Assembly: GCA_045629585.1 (NCBI GenBank)
Contig: JAZQRM010000086.1
Span: 1-37,569, forward strand
Direction: 5' to 3'
Length of the DNA: 37,569 nt
Source: Taishania sp045629585
Lineage (GTDB): Bacteria; Bacteroidota; Bacteroidia; Flavobacteriales_D; Crocinitomicaceae
Within the stretch, counting starts at the first letter, position 1. Every line of letters begins with the position of its first letter. Below, in pieces: positions 1 through 8,018 of the stretch. The notes beneath the pieces were generated by a model that was not told where the DNA came from, made no database searches, and was given only the letters and a program-made list of their open reading frames with translations. The position numbers and the translations under genes are program-made.

Positions 1-171
1 TGTAGCACTTCCCTACTCGACGGTGATGGGAAAGAAAAGATTATAAAACTCAAGTGTATAACTTATATCATCATGGGAGTAATGTCGGAGTAATATCGGA
101 GTAAGGATAGTTGTAAGTTCTAAGGCGTAAGGTGAAGTACGAAATACGAAGTACGAAATACGAAGTACGAA

Positions 172-233
172 GTCCATCGCTTTTCGGCACGAGATTGCCT
201 ATCCTCTGTCTTCAGCTCCTAACGGAGCTTCTT
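172..233. repeat. 62-bp two-hairpin element, copy 1
   Basis: The unit starts GTCCATCGC and ends just after GAGCTTCTT. Hairpin 1 is GGCA(186-189)/TGCC(196-199) around a CGAGAT loop. Hairpin 2 is AGCTCC(214-219)/GGAGCT(224-229) around TAAC. Both stems differ from copies 2 and 3 by paired, compensatory changes. Confidence 0.8.
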
Positions 234-270
234 TAAATACGAATTACGATTTAAGATTGACGATTGACGA

Positions 271-432
271 TTTATGACTGGGTTGGGACGTGGGTACTAT
301 AATGAACGGTCGCGACCGTTCATTACATGTATATAGTATAAAAGGAGAATACGAAGTACGAAGTCCATCGCTTTGCGGCGCGAGATCGCCTAAGCTCAGT
401 CTTCAGCTCTTCGCAGAGCTTCTTGAAGTACG
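271..432. repeat. Duplicated block, copy A, with 24-bp palindrome
   Basis: It is nearly identical to 685-846, with one difference over the first 100 bp. It contains a perfect 24-bp palindrome at 301-324 (half-site AATGAACGGTCG), flanked by an outer inverted repeat TACTATA/TATAGTA (295-301 and 332-338), followed by a spacer and the second 62-bp element. The palindrome could form a long hairpin or bind a dimeric protein. Nothing in the sequence decides which. Confidence 0.8.
363..424. repeat. 62-bp two-hairpin element, copy 2
   Basis: Hairpin 1 is GGCG(377-380)/CGCC(387-390) around CGAGAT. Hairpin 2 is AGCTCT(405-410)/AGAGCT(415-420) around TCGC. It lies inside duplicated block A. Confidence 0.8.
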
Positions 433-490
433 AAATACGAAGTACGAAGTACGAAATACGAAGTCCGAAATACGAAGTCCGAAATACGAA

Positions 491-552
491 GTCCATCGCA
501 TTACGGCGCGAGATCGCCTATGCTCTGTCTTCAGCTCTTTGCAGAGCTTCTT
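491..552. repeat. 62-bp two-hairpin element, copy 3
   Basis: Hairpin 1 is GGCG(505-508)/CGCC(515-518). Hairpin 2 is AGCTCT(533-538)/AGAGCT(543-548) around TTGC. It is preceded by ACGAAGTCCGAAAT tandem repeats. Confidence 0.8.
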
Positions 553-684
553 GAAGTACGAATTAAGATTGACGATTTACGATTGACGATTTACGATTGA
601 CGAATTACGATTTTAAGTTCTAAGTTCTAAGGCGTAAGGTGAAGTGCGAATTACGATTGACGATTGACGATTGACGATTGACGA

Positions 685-846
685 TTTATGACTGGGTTGA
701 GACGTGGGTACTATAATGAACGGTCGCGACCGTTCATTACATGTATATAGTATAAAAGGAGAATACGAAGTACGAAGTCCATCGCTTTTCGGCGCGAGAT
801 TGCCTCAGCTCAGTCTTCAGCTCCTAACGGAGCTTCTTGAAGTACG
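685..846. repeat. Duplicated block, copy B, with 24-bp palindrome
   Basis: This is the second copy of the block at 271-432, with its identical palindrome at 715-738 and the fourth 62-bp element at its right end. The left part is almost unchanged. The 62-bp element inside has diverged at the stem positions that covary. Confidence 0.8.
777..838. repeat. 62-bp two-hairpin element, copy 4
   Basis: Hairpin 1 is GGCG(791-794)/TGCC(801-804), closed by one G-T wobble. Hairpin 2 is AGCTCC(819-824)/GGAGCT(829-834) around TAAC, as in copy 1. Confidence 0.8.
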
Positions 847-1064
847 ATTTACGAATTACGAAGTACGATTGATGATTTATGATTGGGTGGGGTGGATACA
901 AGGGGATTAGATTAGTTCGTGGGCGGAGTATAGAATCAAGGCGGCGATTGTATTGGATATGGAGACACTAACTGGGATGGCGATTTACTCTATTCGTTTT
1001 CCTTTTATATCCTAAATCTTTCTTAAATATATAAAACACCTTAACAAAAACGATTTTGTAATAT

Positions 1065-1072
1065 TACCTTTG
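1065..1072 (+). promoter_or_regulatory. Bacteroidota -7 promoter element (TACCTTTG)
   Basis: TACCTTTG is a full match to the Bacteroidota consensus TAnnTTTG and ends 17 bp before the MFS start codon, implying a short leader of about 10 nt. The -33 element is not clear. Confidence 0.6.
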
Positions 1073-1089
1073 CTTAAATTCTTTTTTAA

Positions 1090-2319
1090 ATGTCTTTTTT
1101 TAACAGCTATATTTCATCATTCAAAGGTTTAAGTCAAGAATCATGGATGCTTAGTATTGTCATGTTTCTTAACCGAGCGGGTGCGATGGTTTTACCTTTT
1201 TTAGGGATTTACATCAACAGTTCACTAGGTTATTCGCTATCAGATGCAGGAATTGTACTTAGTTGTTTTGGAATTGGATCAATAATTGGGTCCATGTTAG
1301 GTGGATGGTTAACGGACAAATTGGGTAACTATCGTGTTCAAGTAGGGAGTTTATTTTTAACCTCTCCTTTTTACTTTATTATGCCTCATTTTGAGAGTTT
1401 GATCGCATTAAGCTTAAGTATGTTATTTTTAAGTGTGATTTCAGAATGTTTTCGCCCTGCCAATTCAGTTGCGATATCAAGATATGCCAAGCCAGAGAAT
1501 TTGACCAGAGCATTTTCTTTAAATCGATTAGCGGCAAATCTTGGTTTTTCAGTTGGCCCAGCTATAGGCGGTATTCTATCAGGAATTTCTTTTCATCTTT
1601 TATTTTACGTCAATGGGGTAGCTTGTATCATAGCAGGTATTGCTTACATCCTATTTTTTAGAAACCGTAAAGAACGTAACACTGCTCAAAAGCCTATGAC
1701 AGCGATTACTGGCAAGATGCAAAGTCCTTATACCGACAAGCGATTCATCTCCTTTTCTATCATGTGTGCTTTGTTTTGTATTTGTTTTTTCCAATTACTA
1801 AGCACTGTACCCCTTTATTTAGGAACAGATAGAATGCTAGACAGGCATCAAATAGGCCTTTTATTAGGTTTTAGTGGTTTATTGATTGTATTACTAGAAA
1901 TGCCACTTGTAAAAATCGTTGAACACAAATTAACGATTCCTCAAATCATGTTTTATGGTACATTGATTACAAGTTTCACCTATCTGGTCTACATCTTCAA
2001 TCCTTCCCTATTGTTATTATACTTTGCCATTTTTCTCATGAGTATTGGTGAAATGTTGATCCTACCGTTTATGTCAACTGCAACAGCTTTACGTTCCCCT
2101 GAACACAACAAAGGTGCTTATATGGGAATGAATGGTTTAGCTGCTTCTATTTCTTTTGTAATAAGTCCTACGTTAGGTACATGGATAATTGAACACTATT
2201 CCTTTACCGCTTTATGGATAGGCACTGCCCTCCTATTGGTTTTTACAGCTGTAGGATTTTATTATACCACCAAGCGTTTGAATTTACCATCCATCCCTTC
2301 ATCTGTTAACAATGATTAA
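1090..2319 (+). CDS. MFS transporter, drug-exporter type
   Basis: This 409-residue integral membrane protein has the size and hydrophobic pattern of a 12-helix major facilitator transporter. The loop after helix 2 carries the MFS motif A signature (GGWLTDKLGNYR, residues about 77-88). A second conserved stretch, FRPANSVAISRYAKPENLTRA, lies around residue 120, and the GFSVGPAIGGIL of helix 5 follows. Families with this pattern are proton-driven exporters of drugs or small metabolites across the inner membrane. The substrate cannot be read from the sequence. It stands alone behind its own TAnnTTTG promoter, next to the repeat field. Confidence 0.88.
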   Translation: MSFFNSYISSFKGLSQESWMLSIVMFLNRAGAMVLPFLGIYINSSLGYSLSDAGIVLSCFGIGSIIGSMLGGWLTDKLGNYRVQVGSLFLTSPFYFIMPHFESLIALSLSMLFLSVISECFRPANSVAISRYAKPENLTRAFSLNRLAANLGFSVGPAIGGILSGISFHLLFYVNGVACIIAGIAYILFFRNRKERNTAQKPMTAITGKMQSPYTDKRFISFSIMCALFCICFFQLLSTVPLYLGTDRMLDRHQIGLLLGFSGLLIVLLEMPLVKIVEHKLTIPQIMFYGTLITSFTYLVYIFNPSLLLLYFAIFLMSIGEMLILPFMSTATALRSPEHNKGAYMGMNGLAASISFVISPTLGTWIIEHYSFTALWIGTALLLVFTAVGFYYTTKRLNLPSIPSSVNND

Positions 2320-2387
2320 AAGCTTTCGTTATACGAATAATATCCTTTTTATTTGTTGATACATCAATTGCGAAATCAATGGAATCA

Positions 2388-2678
2388 ATGTCAACATTAT
2401 CACAAGTAATGAATAAATTACTGGAAAAAGGGTACAATAAGAATTTAGAATTTATAAATGGAGGAATAAAAGCGTCAGATGGTTCCCAATATACCTTTGC
2501 TGATTTTAAAGTCGATAAAGTTTATCGTTTTGAAGGTATGTCAAATCCAGATGACAATTCTATTTTATATTCAATTTCGACACTAACGGGGCTTCCAATT
2601 GGAGTAATCGTAGATGGCTATGGAATTTCTTCCGTCAACACACCTCCAGCGTTTATTGAAAAGCTTTCTGGTCTTTAG
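2388..2678 (+). CDS. Small conserved hypothetical protein
   Basis: This cytoplasmic protein has about 96 residues and no signal peptide or membrane segment. It resembles a short Bacteroidota family with an N-terminal helix (TLSQVMNKLLEKGYNKN) followed by a strand-rich part around VDKVYRFEGMSNPDDNSILY. From memory, members are often labelled 'phosphoribosylpyrophosphate synthetase' in databases, but it is far too short for that enzyme and lacks its motifs, so that name should not be transferred. An in-frame ATG at 2379 would add three residues. The ATG at 2388 gives the N-terminus MSTLSQVM that fits the family better. Function unknown. Confidence 0.75.
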   Translation: MSTLSQVMNKLLEKGYNKNLEFINGGIKASDGSQYTFADFKVDKVYRFEGMSNPDDNSILYSISTLTGLPIGVIVDGYGISSVNTPPAFIEKLSGL

Positions 2679-2758
2679 CGAAACATTTAAAAATCTAGTA
2701 TTAAGTGAATAGGGACTTCATTTGATAAATTTTAGTAATTTGCAATCAAATTGCTATT

Positions 2759-4453
2759 ATGAATCGATTAGTCACCCCACTTCTCTTACTGTTACTAAAT
2801 TTTCAAACATTTGCTCAACTTGATGGGCTACGCTATCGCACCAAACGCTTTGAAAGTGTCACTAGACAGCTTGATGTAACCTATGGTCAAGCTCCTCAAT
2901 GGATATTCCCTTATTGGAATGAGACTTTAAAAATGGATATCTATCAGCCTACTGGTGACACCCTTTCCAAACGACCACTTTTAATTTTCGCACATTCAGG
3001 CGGTTTTTTGAATGGTTCTAAAGATGTTGATGACATGGTCGCAATTTGTGATTCATTTGGACAAAAAGGATATGTTACAGCGAGTATTGCCTATCGAAAA
3101 GGATTTAACCCTTTGGATGGTGAATCTTGTGAAAGAGCTGTGTATCGTGCGATTCAAGATGGAAAGACTGCCGTTCGATTTTTTAAAGACAATGCCAATT
3201 TGTATGGAATTGACACCAATTTTATTTATTTCGGAGGAATGAGTGCTGGTGGTTTTATTGCCCTACATGTTGGTTATATGGATGAAGAGTCCGAACGTCC
3301 ACAAAGTACCTATGGAGGAGGAACCGTTAACAACTTAGGCTGCTTAGATTGCTCCGGTCGTACCTCCCGTCATAGTTCTAAAGTGCGAGGTATTTTAGAT
3401 TACTGGGGAGCAATGCAAGATACCACGATGATTACACGAGGGGATATTCCTTGTTTAATTATGCATGGACAAAATGACGGTACCGTACCCCATAACACAG
3501 GTCATCCTTTTGGCGTTTCGACCATTCCTGTAACGATGGGTGGTGGTCCGATTTTTCAACGTTTACAAAACCAAGGTGTATATAGTGAATATTATACTTC
3601 ATACGGTCCCAATCACATGTTAGATGGTAGTGATAATGGAACATTTCCAGCATCTGGTCCAAATTCTTATTGGTCCGACACCTTATTACCTCGTACGACT
3701 TCCTTTTTGATTACGACCATGAAGCCCAATCCGACAAAACTTACAGCAGATACATTATACGCATGTGTTGATGTTGCAAAAATGTACTCTCTTCAATTAG
3801 AGCAGCCCAATCATCAGGTAAAATGGTTGTACCCTTCCACATCTAATATCACTGCAAACAGTGCTGGCCAATCCTTAAGCATTAGCTCAAGTACAGCTGG
3901 GTATTTCCCTATATCTGCTTTGGTATTTAATGAAGTTTTATGTGCAAGTGACACCATCCATTTTATGTTAATCGTTGATGAATCTCCTACTTTCGAAATA
4001 TTATCCACCGATCTATCCAACAATACCTATCATTTTGAGACTTCTACCCAAATAGAAGTAGAATGGTTTATCAACACCCTGCCTTATTCATTTGGTACAT
4101 CCGTTGAGTACAGAACATCAGTTGTTGATACCTTATTTATTATGGCTCGCCATAGCAGTACGAATAGTAGTTGCCTTCAAAACCGCGCACTTGTCATACA
4201 TCACAACGGACTATTAACCAACACCTTACCGCCATTAAACTGGAGTATCTTTCCTAACCCGTTTAATGATTTAGTACAAATACATACAGAAGGATTCACC
4301 ATTATTACTATTATTGATTTGGCTGGAAGAGTCATTTACACCTCCACTTTCGAGGATAAAATTAGCATAGCAACCTTAGACTGGCCAGCTGGCTGTTATT
4401 TAGTTGAATTAACATCAAAAGGTCAAAGTTGGAATACGAAAATTGTTAAATAA
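2759..4453 (+). CDS. Secreted alpha/beta-hydrolase (carboxylesterase-like) with T9SS sorting domain
   Basis: This 564-residue exported enzyme has a signal peptide at residues 1-20 (ends TFAQ) and an alpha/beta-hydrolase domain at about 50-320. An oxyanion-hole motif HSGGF (79-83) precedes the nucleophile elbow GMSAGG with Ser162. Asp240 in HGQNDGTVP and His286 in GPNHMLDG complete a plausible triad. A beta-rich linker (about 325-480) leads to a C-terminal T9SS type A domain starting FPNPFNDLVQI, so the protein is probably carried across the outer membrane and released or anchored. The ester substrate is unknown. It is single-gene, with a hairpin terminator candidate at 4501-4540. Confidence 0.88.
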   Translation: MNRLVTPLLLLLLNFQTFAQLDGLRYRTKRFESVTRQLDVTYGQAPQWIFPYWNETLKMDIYQPTGDTLSKRPLLIFAHSGGFLNGSKDVDDMVAICDSFGQKGYVTASIAYRKGFNPLDGESCERAVYRAIQDGKTAVRFFKDNANLYGIDTNFIYFGGMSAGGFIALHVGYMDEESERPQSTYGGGTVNNLGCLDCSGRTSRHSSKVRGILDYWGAMQDTTMITRGDIPCLIMHGQNDGTVPHNTGHPFGVSTIPVTMGGGPIFQRLQNQGVYSEYYTSYGPNHMLDGSDNGTFPASGPNSYWSDTLLPRTTSFLITTMKPNPTKLTADTLYACVDVAKMYSLQLEQPNHQVKWLYPSTSNITANSAGQSLSISSSTAGYFPISALVFNEVLCASDTIHFMLIVDESPTFEILSTDLSNNTYHFETSTQIEVEWFINTLPYSFGTSVEYRTSVVDTLFIMARHSSTNSSCLQNRALVIHHNGLLTNTLPPLNWSIFPNPFNDLVQIHTEGFTIITIIDLAGRVIYTSTFEDKISIATLDWPAGCYLVELTSKGQSWNTKIVK

Positions 4454-4500
4454 CCAATCCTTTACTTCCAACAAGAGATAATAAAACTTTTAGGAGAAAC

Positions 4501-4540
4501 GGCTAAATTCAACCTTTAATTAGAGCAATTTAGCCCTTTC
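4501..4540 (+). terminator. Candidate terminator hairpin
   Basis: GGCTAAATT (4501-4509) pairs perfectly with AATTTAGCC (4527-4535) over a 17-nt loop, followed by a pyrimidine-rich CTTTCTTCT run. It lies downstream of the esterase gene. The loop is long and the U-tract imperfect, so confidence is moderate. Confidence 0.5.
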
Positions 4541-4597
4541 TTCTATTATTGTAATCCAAAAAAAAGTTATAAGTCATTAGTTACATCTATAACCTTG

Positions 4598-4605
4598 TAC
4601 ATTTG
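4598..4605 (+). promoter_or_regulatory. Bacteroidota -7 promoter element (TACATTTG)
   Basis: TACATTTG matches TAnnTTTG and ends 23 bp before the start codon of the YgjV-like gene. Confidence 0.6.
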
Positions 4606-4628
4606 TACAAAACAGCACAACTTTCATA

Positions 4629-4874
4629 ATGGATTATTTTCTCACACAATTTAGTGGCTACGCTGCATCCGTCTTTCTTATCACATCCTTTTTATTAAAA
4701 GATCAAAGAAAGCTCCGTTTTATAAACTTAATAGGTTGCGTGTTTTTTGTGATTTATGGTTTTCGTCTTAATTATGCGTGGCCTATCATTATTCCAAATA
4801 CCATTATAGCCTTTACGCAAGTTTATCACTTGTGGATTTCCCCCTTAAAGAAAGAGGTGATAACAGACGAATAA
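4629..4874 (+). CDS. YgjV-like small membrane protein
   Basis: This 81-residue protein is almost entirely hydrophobic and has three predicted membrane helices (about residues 7-23, 32-47 and 51-68). The motif FLLKDQRKLRFINLIGC, the central GF and the NxxI pattern match the YgjV / Imp-YgjV inner-membrane family of unknown function. The family is sometimes mislabelled. It has its own promoter element and is convergent with the glycosyltransferase gene, with only 9 bp between the two stop codons. Confidence 0.7.
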   Translation: MDYFLTQFSGYAASVFLITSFLLKDQRKLRFINLIGCVFFVIYGFRLNYAWPIIIPNTIIAFTQVYHLWISPLKKEVITDE

Positions 4875-4883
4875 TCACTTCCA

Positions 4884-6017
4884 TTATTTTTTAAGTTGGT
4901 CTGCAAACTCAATGATCTTCTCCGCAAATTCATCCCACGTAATGCTTTTCTTTTTAGCACGAAGGTTAGCTGCAAAATCGGTGGTTGCTTTCAGCGTAAA
5001 AAAACGTTCAATTCCATTTTTAATCCCATTTGGAGACACATCATTAACCAAAACACCTGTTTCACCATCTGTAATATATTCGGGTAAACCACCCACATTT
5101 GTGACAAGTGTTGGAATTTCAAAATGATCTGAAATTGCATGAATTCCACTTTGTGTAGCTGTTTTATAAGGCATTACACACAAATCTGCAGTAGAGAAAA
5201 AATCTGCAATTTTATCATCTGGAATAAACTGATTGAATACCACTATTCGTTCCTTATTAACATTTCGGTTAATCTGTTCTTGATACTTCTCAAAAGAACC
5301 ATAACACTCCCCTGCTATCACCAGTTGATACGTTTCATCCAACTGATTAAAAGCCTCAATAAGTTGATCGAGTCCCTTATAATCCCTTATTAAACCAAAG
5401 AAAAGCAGTGTCTTTTTTGTGGTGCGTATTTCTAATCTCATCTGTGCATCTTGCTGCATTACCTTTGCTCCAAACTGATTATATTTCGGGTGATCGAGCA
5501 GTAACACTTTGGCATTCGGGAGGTAAGCTTTTAAATCACTTCCTACTTGTTCAGACATGACAATAAAACCATCATGCGCATTCAGGTAGTAGCGATTAAA
5601 CACATCGTCAAAAAAACGTTTTTCATGTGGAATTACATTATCTAATAGGGCAATCTTCACCGTTTTTTTTGACACACATTTAGCGATTGTCCCCAATGCC
5701 GGAGCAAAAAAGCTCATCCAGTACCTCGTAATGAGCACATTTACTTCTTGCTCATTGATCGCTTTAGCCGTTTTAAAATAGCTAAACGGATTAATGGAAT
5801 CTAGTATTCTCAGATTTTCAGACCGTGTTACTCGATCATTTTCTTGTACGAATTGTGTTTTACCGGGGAAAAGAAAATTAGGATATTGTCTTTTGAAATT
5901 ATATCCTTTCGCTTCATATTTCTTTTGCAGAGCAAGGAGTACTTTATCGCTAAACAAGGCAATACCACCTCTGAAAGGATAAAAGACAGATACAAAAGCA
6001 ATTTTTTTTCTTTCCAT
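4884..6017 (-). CDS. Glycosyltransferase, GT4-like (GT-B fold)
   Basis: This 377-residue cytoplasmic or membrane-associated sugar transferase has an N-terminal acceptor-side domain that begins KKIAFVSVFYPFRGGIALFS, the typical first strand and glycine loop of GT-B enzymes. The C-terminal nucleotide-sugar domain shows TLLFFGLIRDYKGLDQLI (about residues 205-222), then VMPYKTATQSGI and TNVGGLPEYITDGETGVLV, the donor-binding region of GT4. In the usual E-x7-E motif the first Glu is replaced by Gln or Ser, which is common in divergent members. It likely works in cell-surface polysaccharide or glycolipid synthesis, but no partner genes are adjacent. Upstream, TATTTTTG reads on the minus strand at 6029-6022, almost against the start codon. 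Confidence 0.85.
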   Translation of the reverse strand: MERKKIAFVSVFYPFRGGIALFSDKVLLALQKKYEAKGYNFKRQYPNFLFPGKTQFVQENDRVTRSENLRILDSINPFSYFKTAKAINEQEVNVLITRYWMSFFAPALGTIAKCVSKKTVKIALLDNVIPHEKRFFDDVFNRYYLNAHDGFIVMSEQVGSDLKAYLPNAKVLLLDHPKYNQFGAKVMQQDAQMRLEIRTTKKTLLFFGLIRDYKGLDQLIEAFNQLDETYQLVIAGECYGSFEKYQEQINRNVNKERIVVFNQFIPDDKIADFFSTADLCVMPYKTATQSGIHAISDHFEIPTLVTNVGGLPEYITDGETGVLVNDVSPNGIKNGIERFFTLKATTDFAANLRAKKKSITWDEFAEKIIEFADQLKK

Positions 6018-6174
6018 GATCCAAAAATAACCGAAAATTCTGAGTCTGCCTGCATTTTACACCTGTCTTCGTAGTAAAAAATATCCGTATTTATTTAAGA
6101 AGTTCGCAATTATAGTTCATTCATCTAAAAAGTCATATTTGAAGCTAGAGGCAATCTCAATAAAAAATAAGGAC

Positions 6175-6182
6175 TATATTTG
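6175..6182 (+). promoter_or_regulatory. Bacteroidota -7 promoter element (TATATTTG)
   Basis: TATATTTG matches TAnnTTTG and ends 22 bp before the nhaA start codon. Confidence 0.6.
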
Positions 6183-6204
6183 TGCCAATTAATCATTTTG
6201 AATT

Positions 6205-7353
6205 ATGAACAAACTTGTAGCTTTATTTAAAAGTGAACAAATTGGAGGGATTTTACTGATCCTTTGCACCTTACTTTCCCTTACCATATCAAACACATCG
6301 CTTAGTGAAAGTTATCATCACATTTGGGAAACACAAATCGGCATTCTAAATGTTGAAGGTTGGATTAATGATGCCTTAATGGCCGTTTTCTTTCTCTTTG
6401 TTGGTCTAGAAATTAAGCGTCAATTGTACATAGGAGAATTAAGCAATGTAAAAAAGGCCATGCTTCCCATCTTTGCTGCAATTGGAGGAATGATTGTTCC
6501 GGCTTTATTTTACTTATTTTTTAATTCAGGAACGAGTACACAAAACGGTTTTGGTATCCCTATGGCTACAGATATTGCTTTTGCGTTGGCTGTTCTTACT
6601 TTATTAGGAGATCGTGTTCCTCTTGGTTTAAAAATCTTTTTATCCAGCTTAGCTATTATTGATGATTTGGGAGCTATAATAGTGATTGCGATATTCTATC
6701 AAGACCCTGCGCATCCTTTTGAGCTGAATTATTTATTGTTATCCTTAGCTGTATTTGGTATACTCTTATTGTTCAATAAATTCAAAGTTAAACGATTATT
6801 CATTTACTTAATCGGAGGTGGTATCATGTGGTATTTGATGTTGAAATCGGGTGTTCATACTACAATTTCTGGTGTTTTATTAGCCTTTGCAATTCCTTTT
6901 GCTGGCGGAGATGAAAAAAGTTTATCCACCAAAGTCGAGCATGCATTGCACAACCCTGTAACCTTTTTGATTTTACCTTTATTTGCTTTAGCTAACACAG
7001 CCATCCATTTAAGTGGCGGTGTTATTGACGCATTGAGTCATCACTATAGTGTAGGAATACTGGTTGGATTGGTTTTAGGCAAGCCGGTAGGAATTTTTAC
7101 AATGTCCTTTTTGGTTGTAAAATTAAAGCTTGCATCCTTACCTGATGGAGTAAAATGGATTAAGATATTTGCCGTTGCCCTGTTAGGAGGTATCGGATTT
7201 ACAATGTCCATCTTTGTTGCCAATCTAGCTTTTTCTGGAGACATTGAGATATTGAATAACTCAAAATTATCCATTTTGATTTCTTCCACTTTGGCTGGAA
7301 TTATAGGATACGCTATATTGCATTTTATGCTAAAGAAGAAACCTACAGCATAG
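6205..7353 (+). CDS. nhaA: Na+/H+ antiporter NhaA
   Basis: This 382-residue inner-membrane antiporter exchanges internal Na+ or Li+ for external protons, for pH and salt homeostasis. The length is typical. Hallmarks are GLEIKRQLYIGELS (68-81), MATDIAFALAVL with Asp123 in the unwound helix, the adjacent pair Asp153-Asp154 in IIDDLGAI (the cation site), and Lys293 in GLVLGKPVGI. Twelve hydrophobic segments are evident. It is monocistronic, with its own promoter element and a strong terminator hairpin after it. Confidence 0.97.
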   Translation: MNKLVALFKSEQIGGILLILCTLLSLTISNTSLSESYHHIWETQIGILNVEGWINDALMAVFFLFVGLEIKRQLYIGELSNVKKAMLPIFAAIGGMIVPALFYLFFNSGTSTQNGFGIPMATDIAFALAVLTLLGDRVPLGLKIFLSSLAIIDDLGAIIVIAIFYQDPAHPFELNYLLLSLAVFGILLLFNKFKVKRLFIYLIGGGIMWYLMLKSGVHTTISGVLLAFAIPFAGGDEKSLSTKVEHALHNPVTFLILPLFALANTAIHLSGGVIDALSHHYSVGILVGLVLGKPVGIFTMSFLVVKLKLASLPDGVKWIKIFAVALLGGIGFTMSIFVANLAFSGDIEILNNSKLSILISSTLAGIIGYAILHFMLKKKPTA

Positions 7354-7380
7354 AAGAATTAAGATTATTTAATAAATGAC

Positions 7381-7416
7381 AAGGCTCCATATCGATGGGG
7401 CCTTTGTATTTTTGTA
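7381..7416 (+). terminator. Rho-independent terminator after nhaA
   Basis: AAGGCTCCAT (7381-7390) pairs with ATGGGGCCTT (7395-7404) around an ATCG loop with one wobble, followed by TGTATTTTTG. Confidence 0.75.
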
Positions 7417-7450
7417 GTACTCTGTCTTACCACAATCAAACAATACAAAG

Positions 7451-7951
7451 ATGTCAGCCAAAAATCACAATTGGAAGCAAAAATATTTAGATCGCATAGA
7501 CAATGTTCGGCGAAACTATTCCTATCGCGCTCAAAAAATCATACAGCCTATGTATATAAGAGAAGTTATTGAGCAAATCCCTTACCATTCACTTGACCGC
7601 TCGATGCAGGAAGAACTAGAGAACAAACTAGATCGTTTGTACATCGCAATACCCAATATCTCCGAAACATCGCCAAAGACCTTTAGAGATTATCGTATGC
7701 AATTAGAGGACTTTAAATATTATATCAATTCACATTACAATCTCGTGCCTCTTAATTACTATAAATCCGTTTACATACCACTAGGGATAGCTTTGGGATT
7801 AATTACGGGTCTCTTTTTTGGTTTTCTAATCCAAAATCCACTTCTAGGCTATTTCATTGGAGCTGTATTGGGAACCTTAATCGGGTTTTCGATAGGTCAA
7901 AGTAAGGACAAAAAAAAAGGTACAAATAAAAGACTTTCTAAAAACTGTTAG
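7451..7951 (+). CDS. Hypothetical membrane protein with glycine-rich C-terminal hairpin
   Basis: This 166-residue protein is not recognised. Residues 1-110 are polar, charged and predicted helical. Residues about 113-150 form two membrane helices rich in glycine (IALGLITGLFFGFLI and IGAVLGTLIGFSIG), a glycine-zipper-like hairpin. A lysine-rich tail follows. No signal peptide is visible, so the large part is probably cytoplasmic. It ends 67 bp before the sensor kinase and may be co-transcribed with it, although the shared upstream element at 7961 suggests a separate promoter for the kinase. A role as an accessory of the two-component system is only a guess. Confidence 0.75.
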   Translation: MSAKNHNWKQKYLDRIDNVRRNYSYRAQKIIQPMYIREVIEQIPYHSLDRSMQEELENKLDRLYIAIPNISETSPKTFRDYRMQLEDFKYYINSHYNLVPLNYYKSVYIPLGIALGLITGLFFGFLIQNPLLGYFIGAVLGTLIGFSIGQSKDKKKGTNKRLSKNC

Positions 7952-7960
7952 GCTTAAAAA

Positions 7961-7989
7961 TTGTCCGTTTTACAGCATTCTTCTTTATG
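7961..7989 (+). promoter_or_regulatory. Shared element upstream of the kinase gene (copy 1)
   Basis: TTGTCCGTTT (7961-7970) followed by a partly conserved stretch ending TTTAT is found again at 9954-9982 upstream of the tolC-like gene, with about 21 of 29 positions identical. It may be a co-regulated promoter (TTG as -33) or a LytTR binding site. Confidence 0.5.
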
Positions 7990-8018
7990 CTTTAGTGATA
8001 AGGTATTACATTTACCGT

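Larger units (their letters stand above)
117..890. repeat. Intergenic repeat field (about 1 kb without a gene)
   Basis: Positions 1-1080 have no credible gene. From about 117 the sequence is built from short tandem units (ACGAAGT/ACGAAAT at 138-172 and 425-490; GATTGACGATT at 555-605 and 650-690), four copies of a 62-bp two-hairpin element, and a roughly 160-bp duplicated block (271-432 and 685-846, offset 414 bp). Repeated TTCTAAG with GGCGTAAGGTGAAGT occurs at 117-137 and again at 614-645. TCGGAGTAATA is tandem at 84-103. Open frames here only read through repeats. Confidence 0.85.

Noticed and set aside
120..890. A CRISPR-like array in the repeat field.
   Set aside because: Repeat spacing is irregular, spacers are themselves repetitive, and no cas genes are nearby.
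290..910. Two open frames (290-586 and 704-910) sharing an identical N-terminus of about 28 residues.
   Set aside because: They only translate the duplicated block and tandem ACGAAGT repeats (YEVRNTK-type residues). There is no start context, conserved domain or codon bias.
930..1020. An open stretch reading GGDCIGYGDTNWDGDLL, like the end of a protein.
   Set aside because: It has no start, no supporting upstream frame, and overlaps the region leading to the MFS promoter. At most it is a decayed fragment.
7995..8018. GTG start for the sensor kinase.
   Set aside because: It lies at the likely transcription start downstream of the 7961 element. ATG 8019 gives a normal N-terminus.
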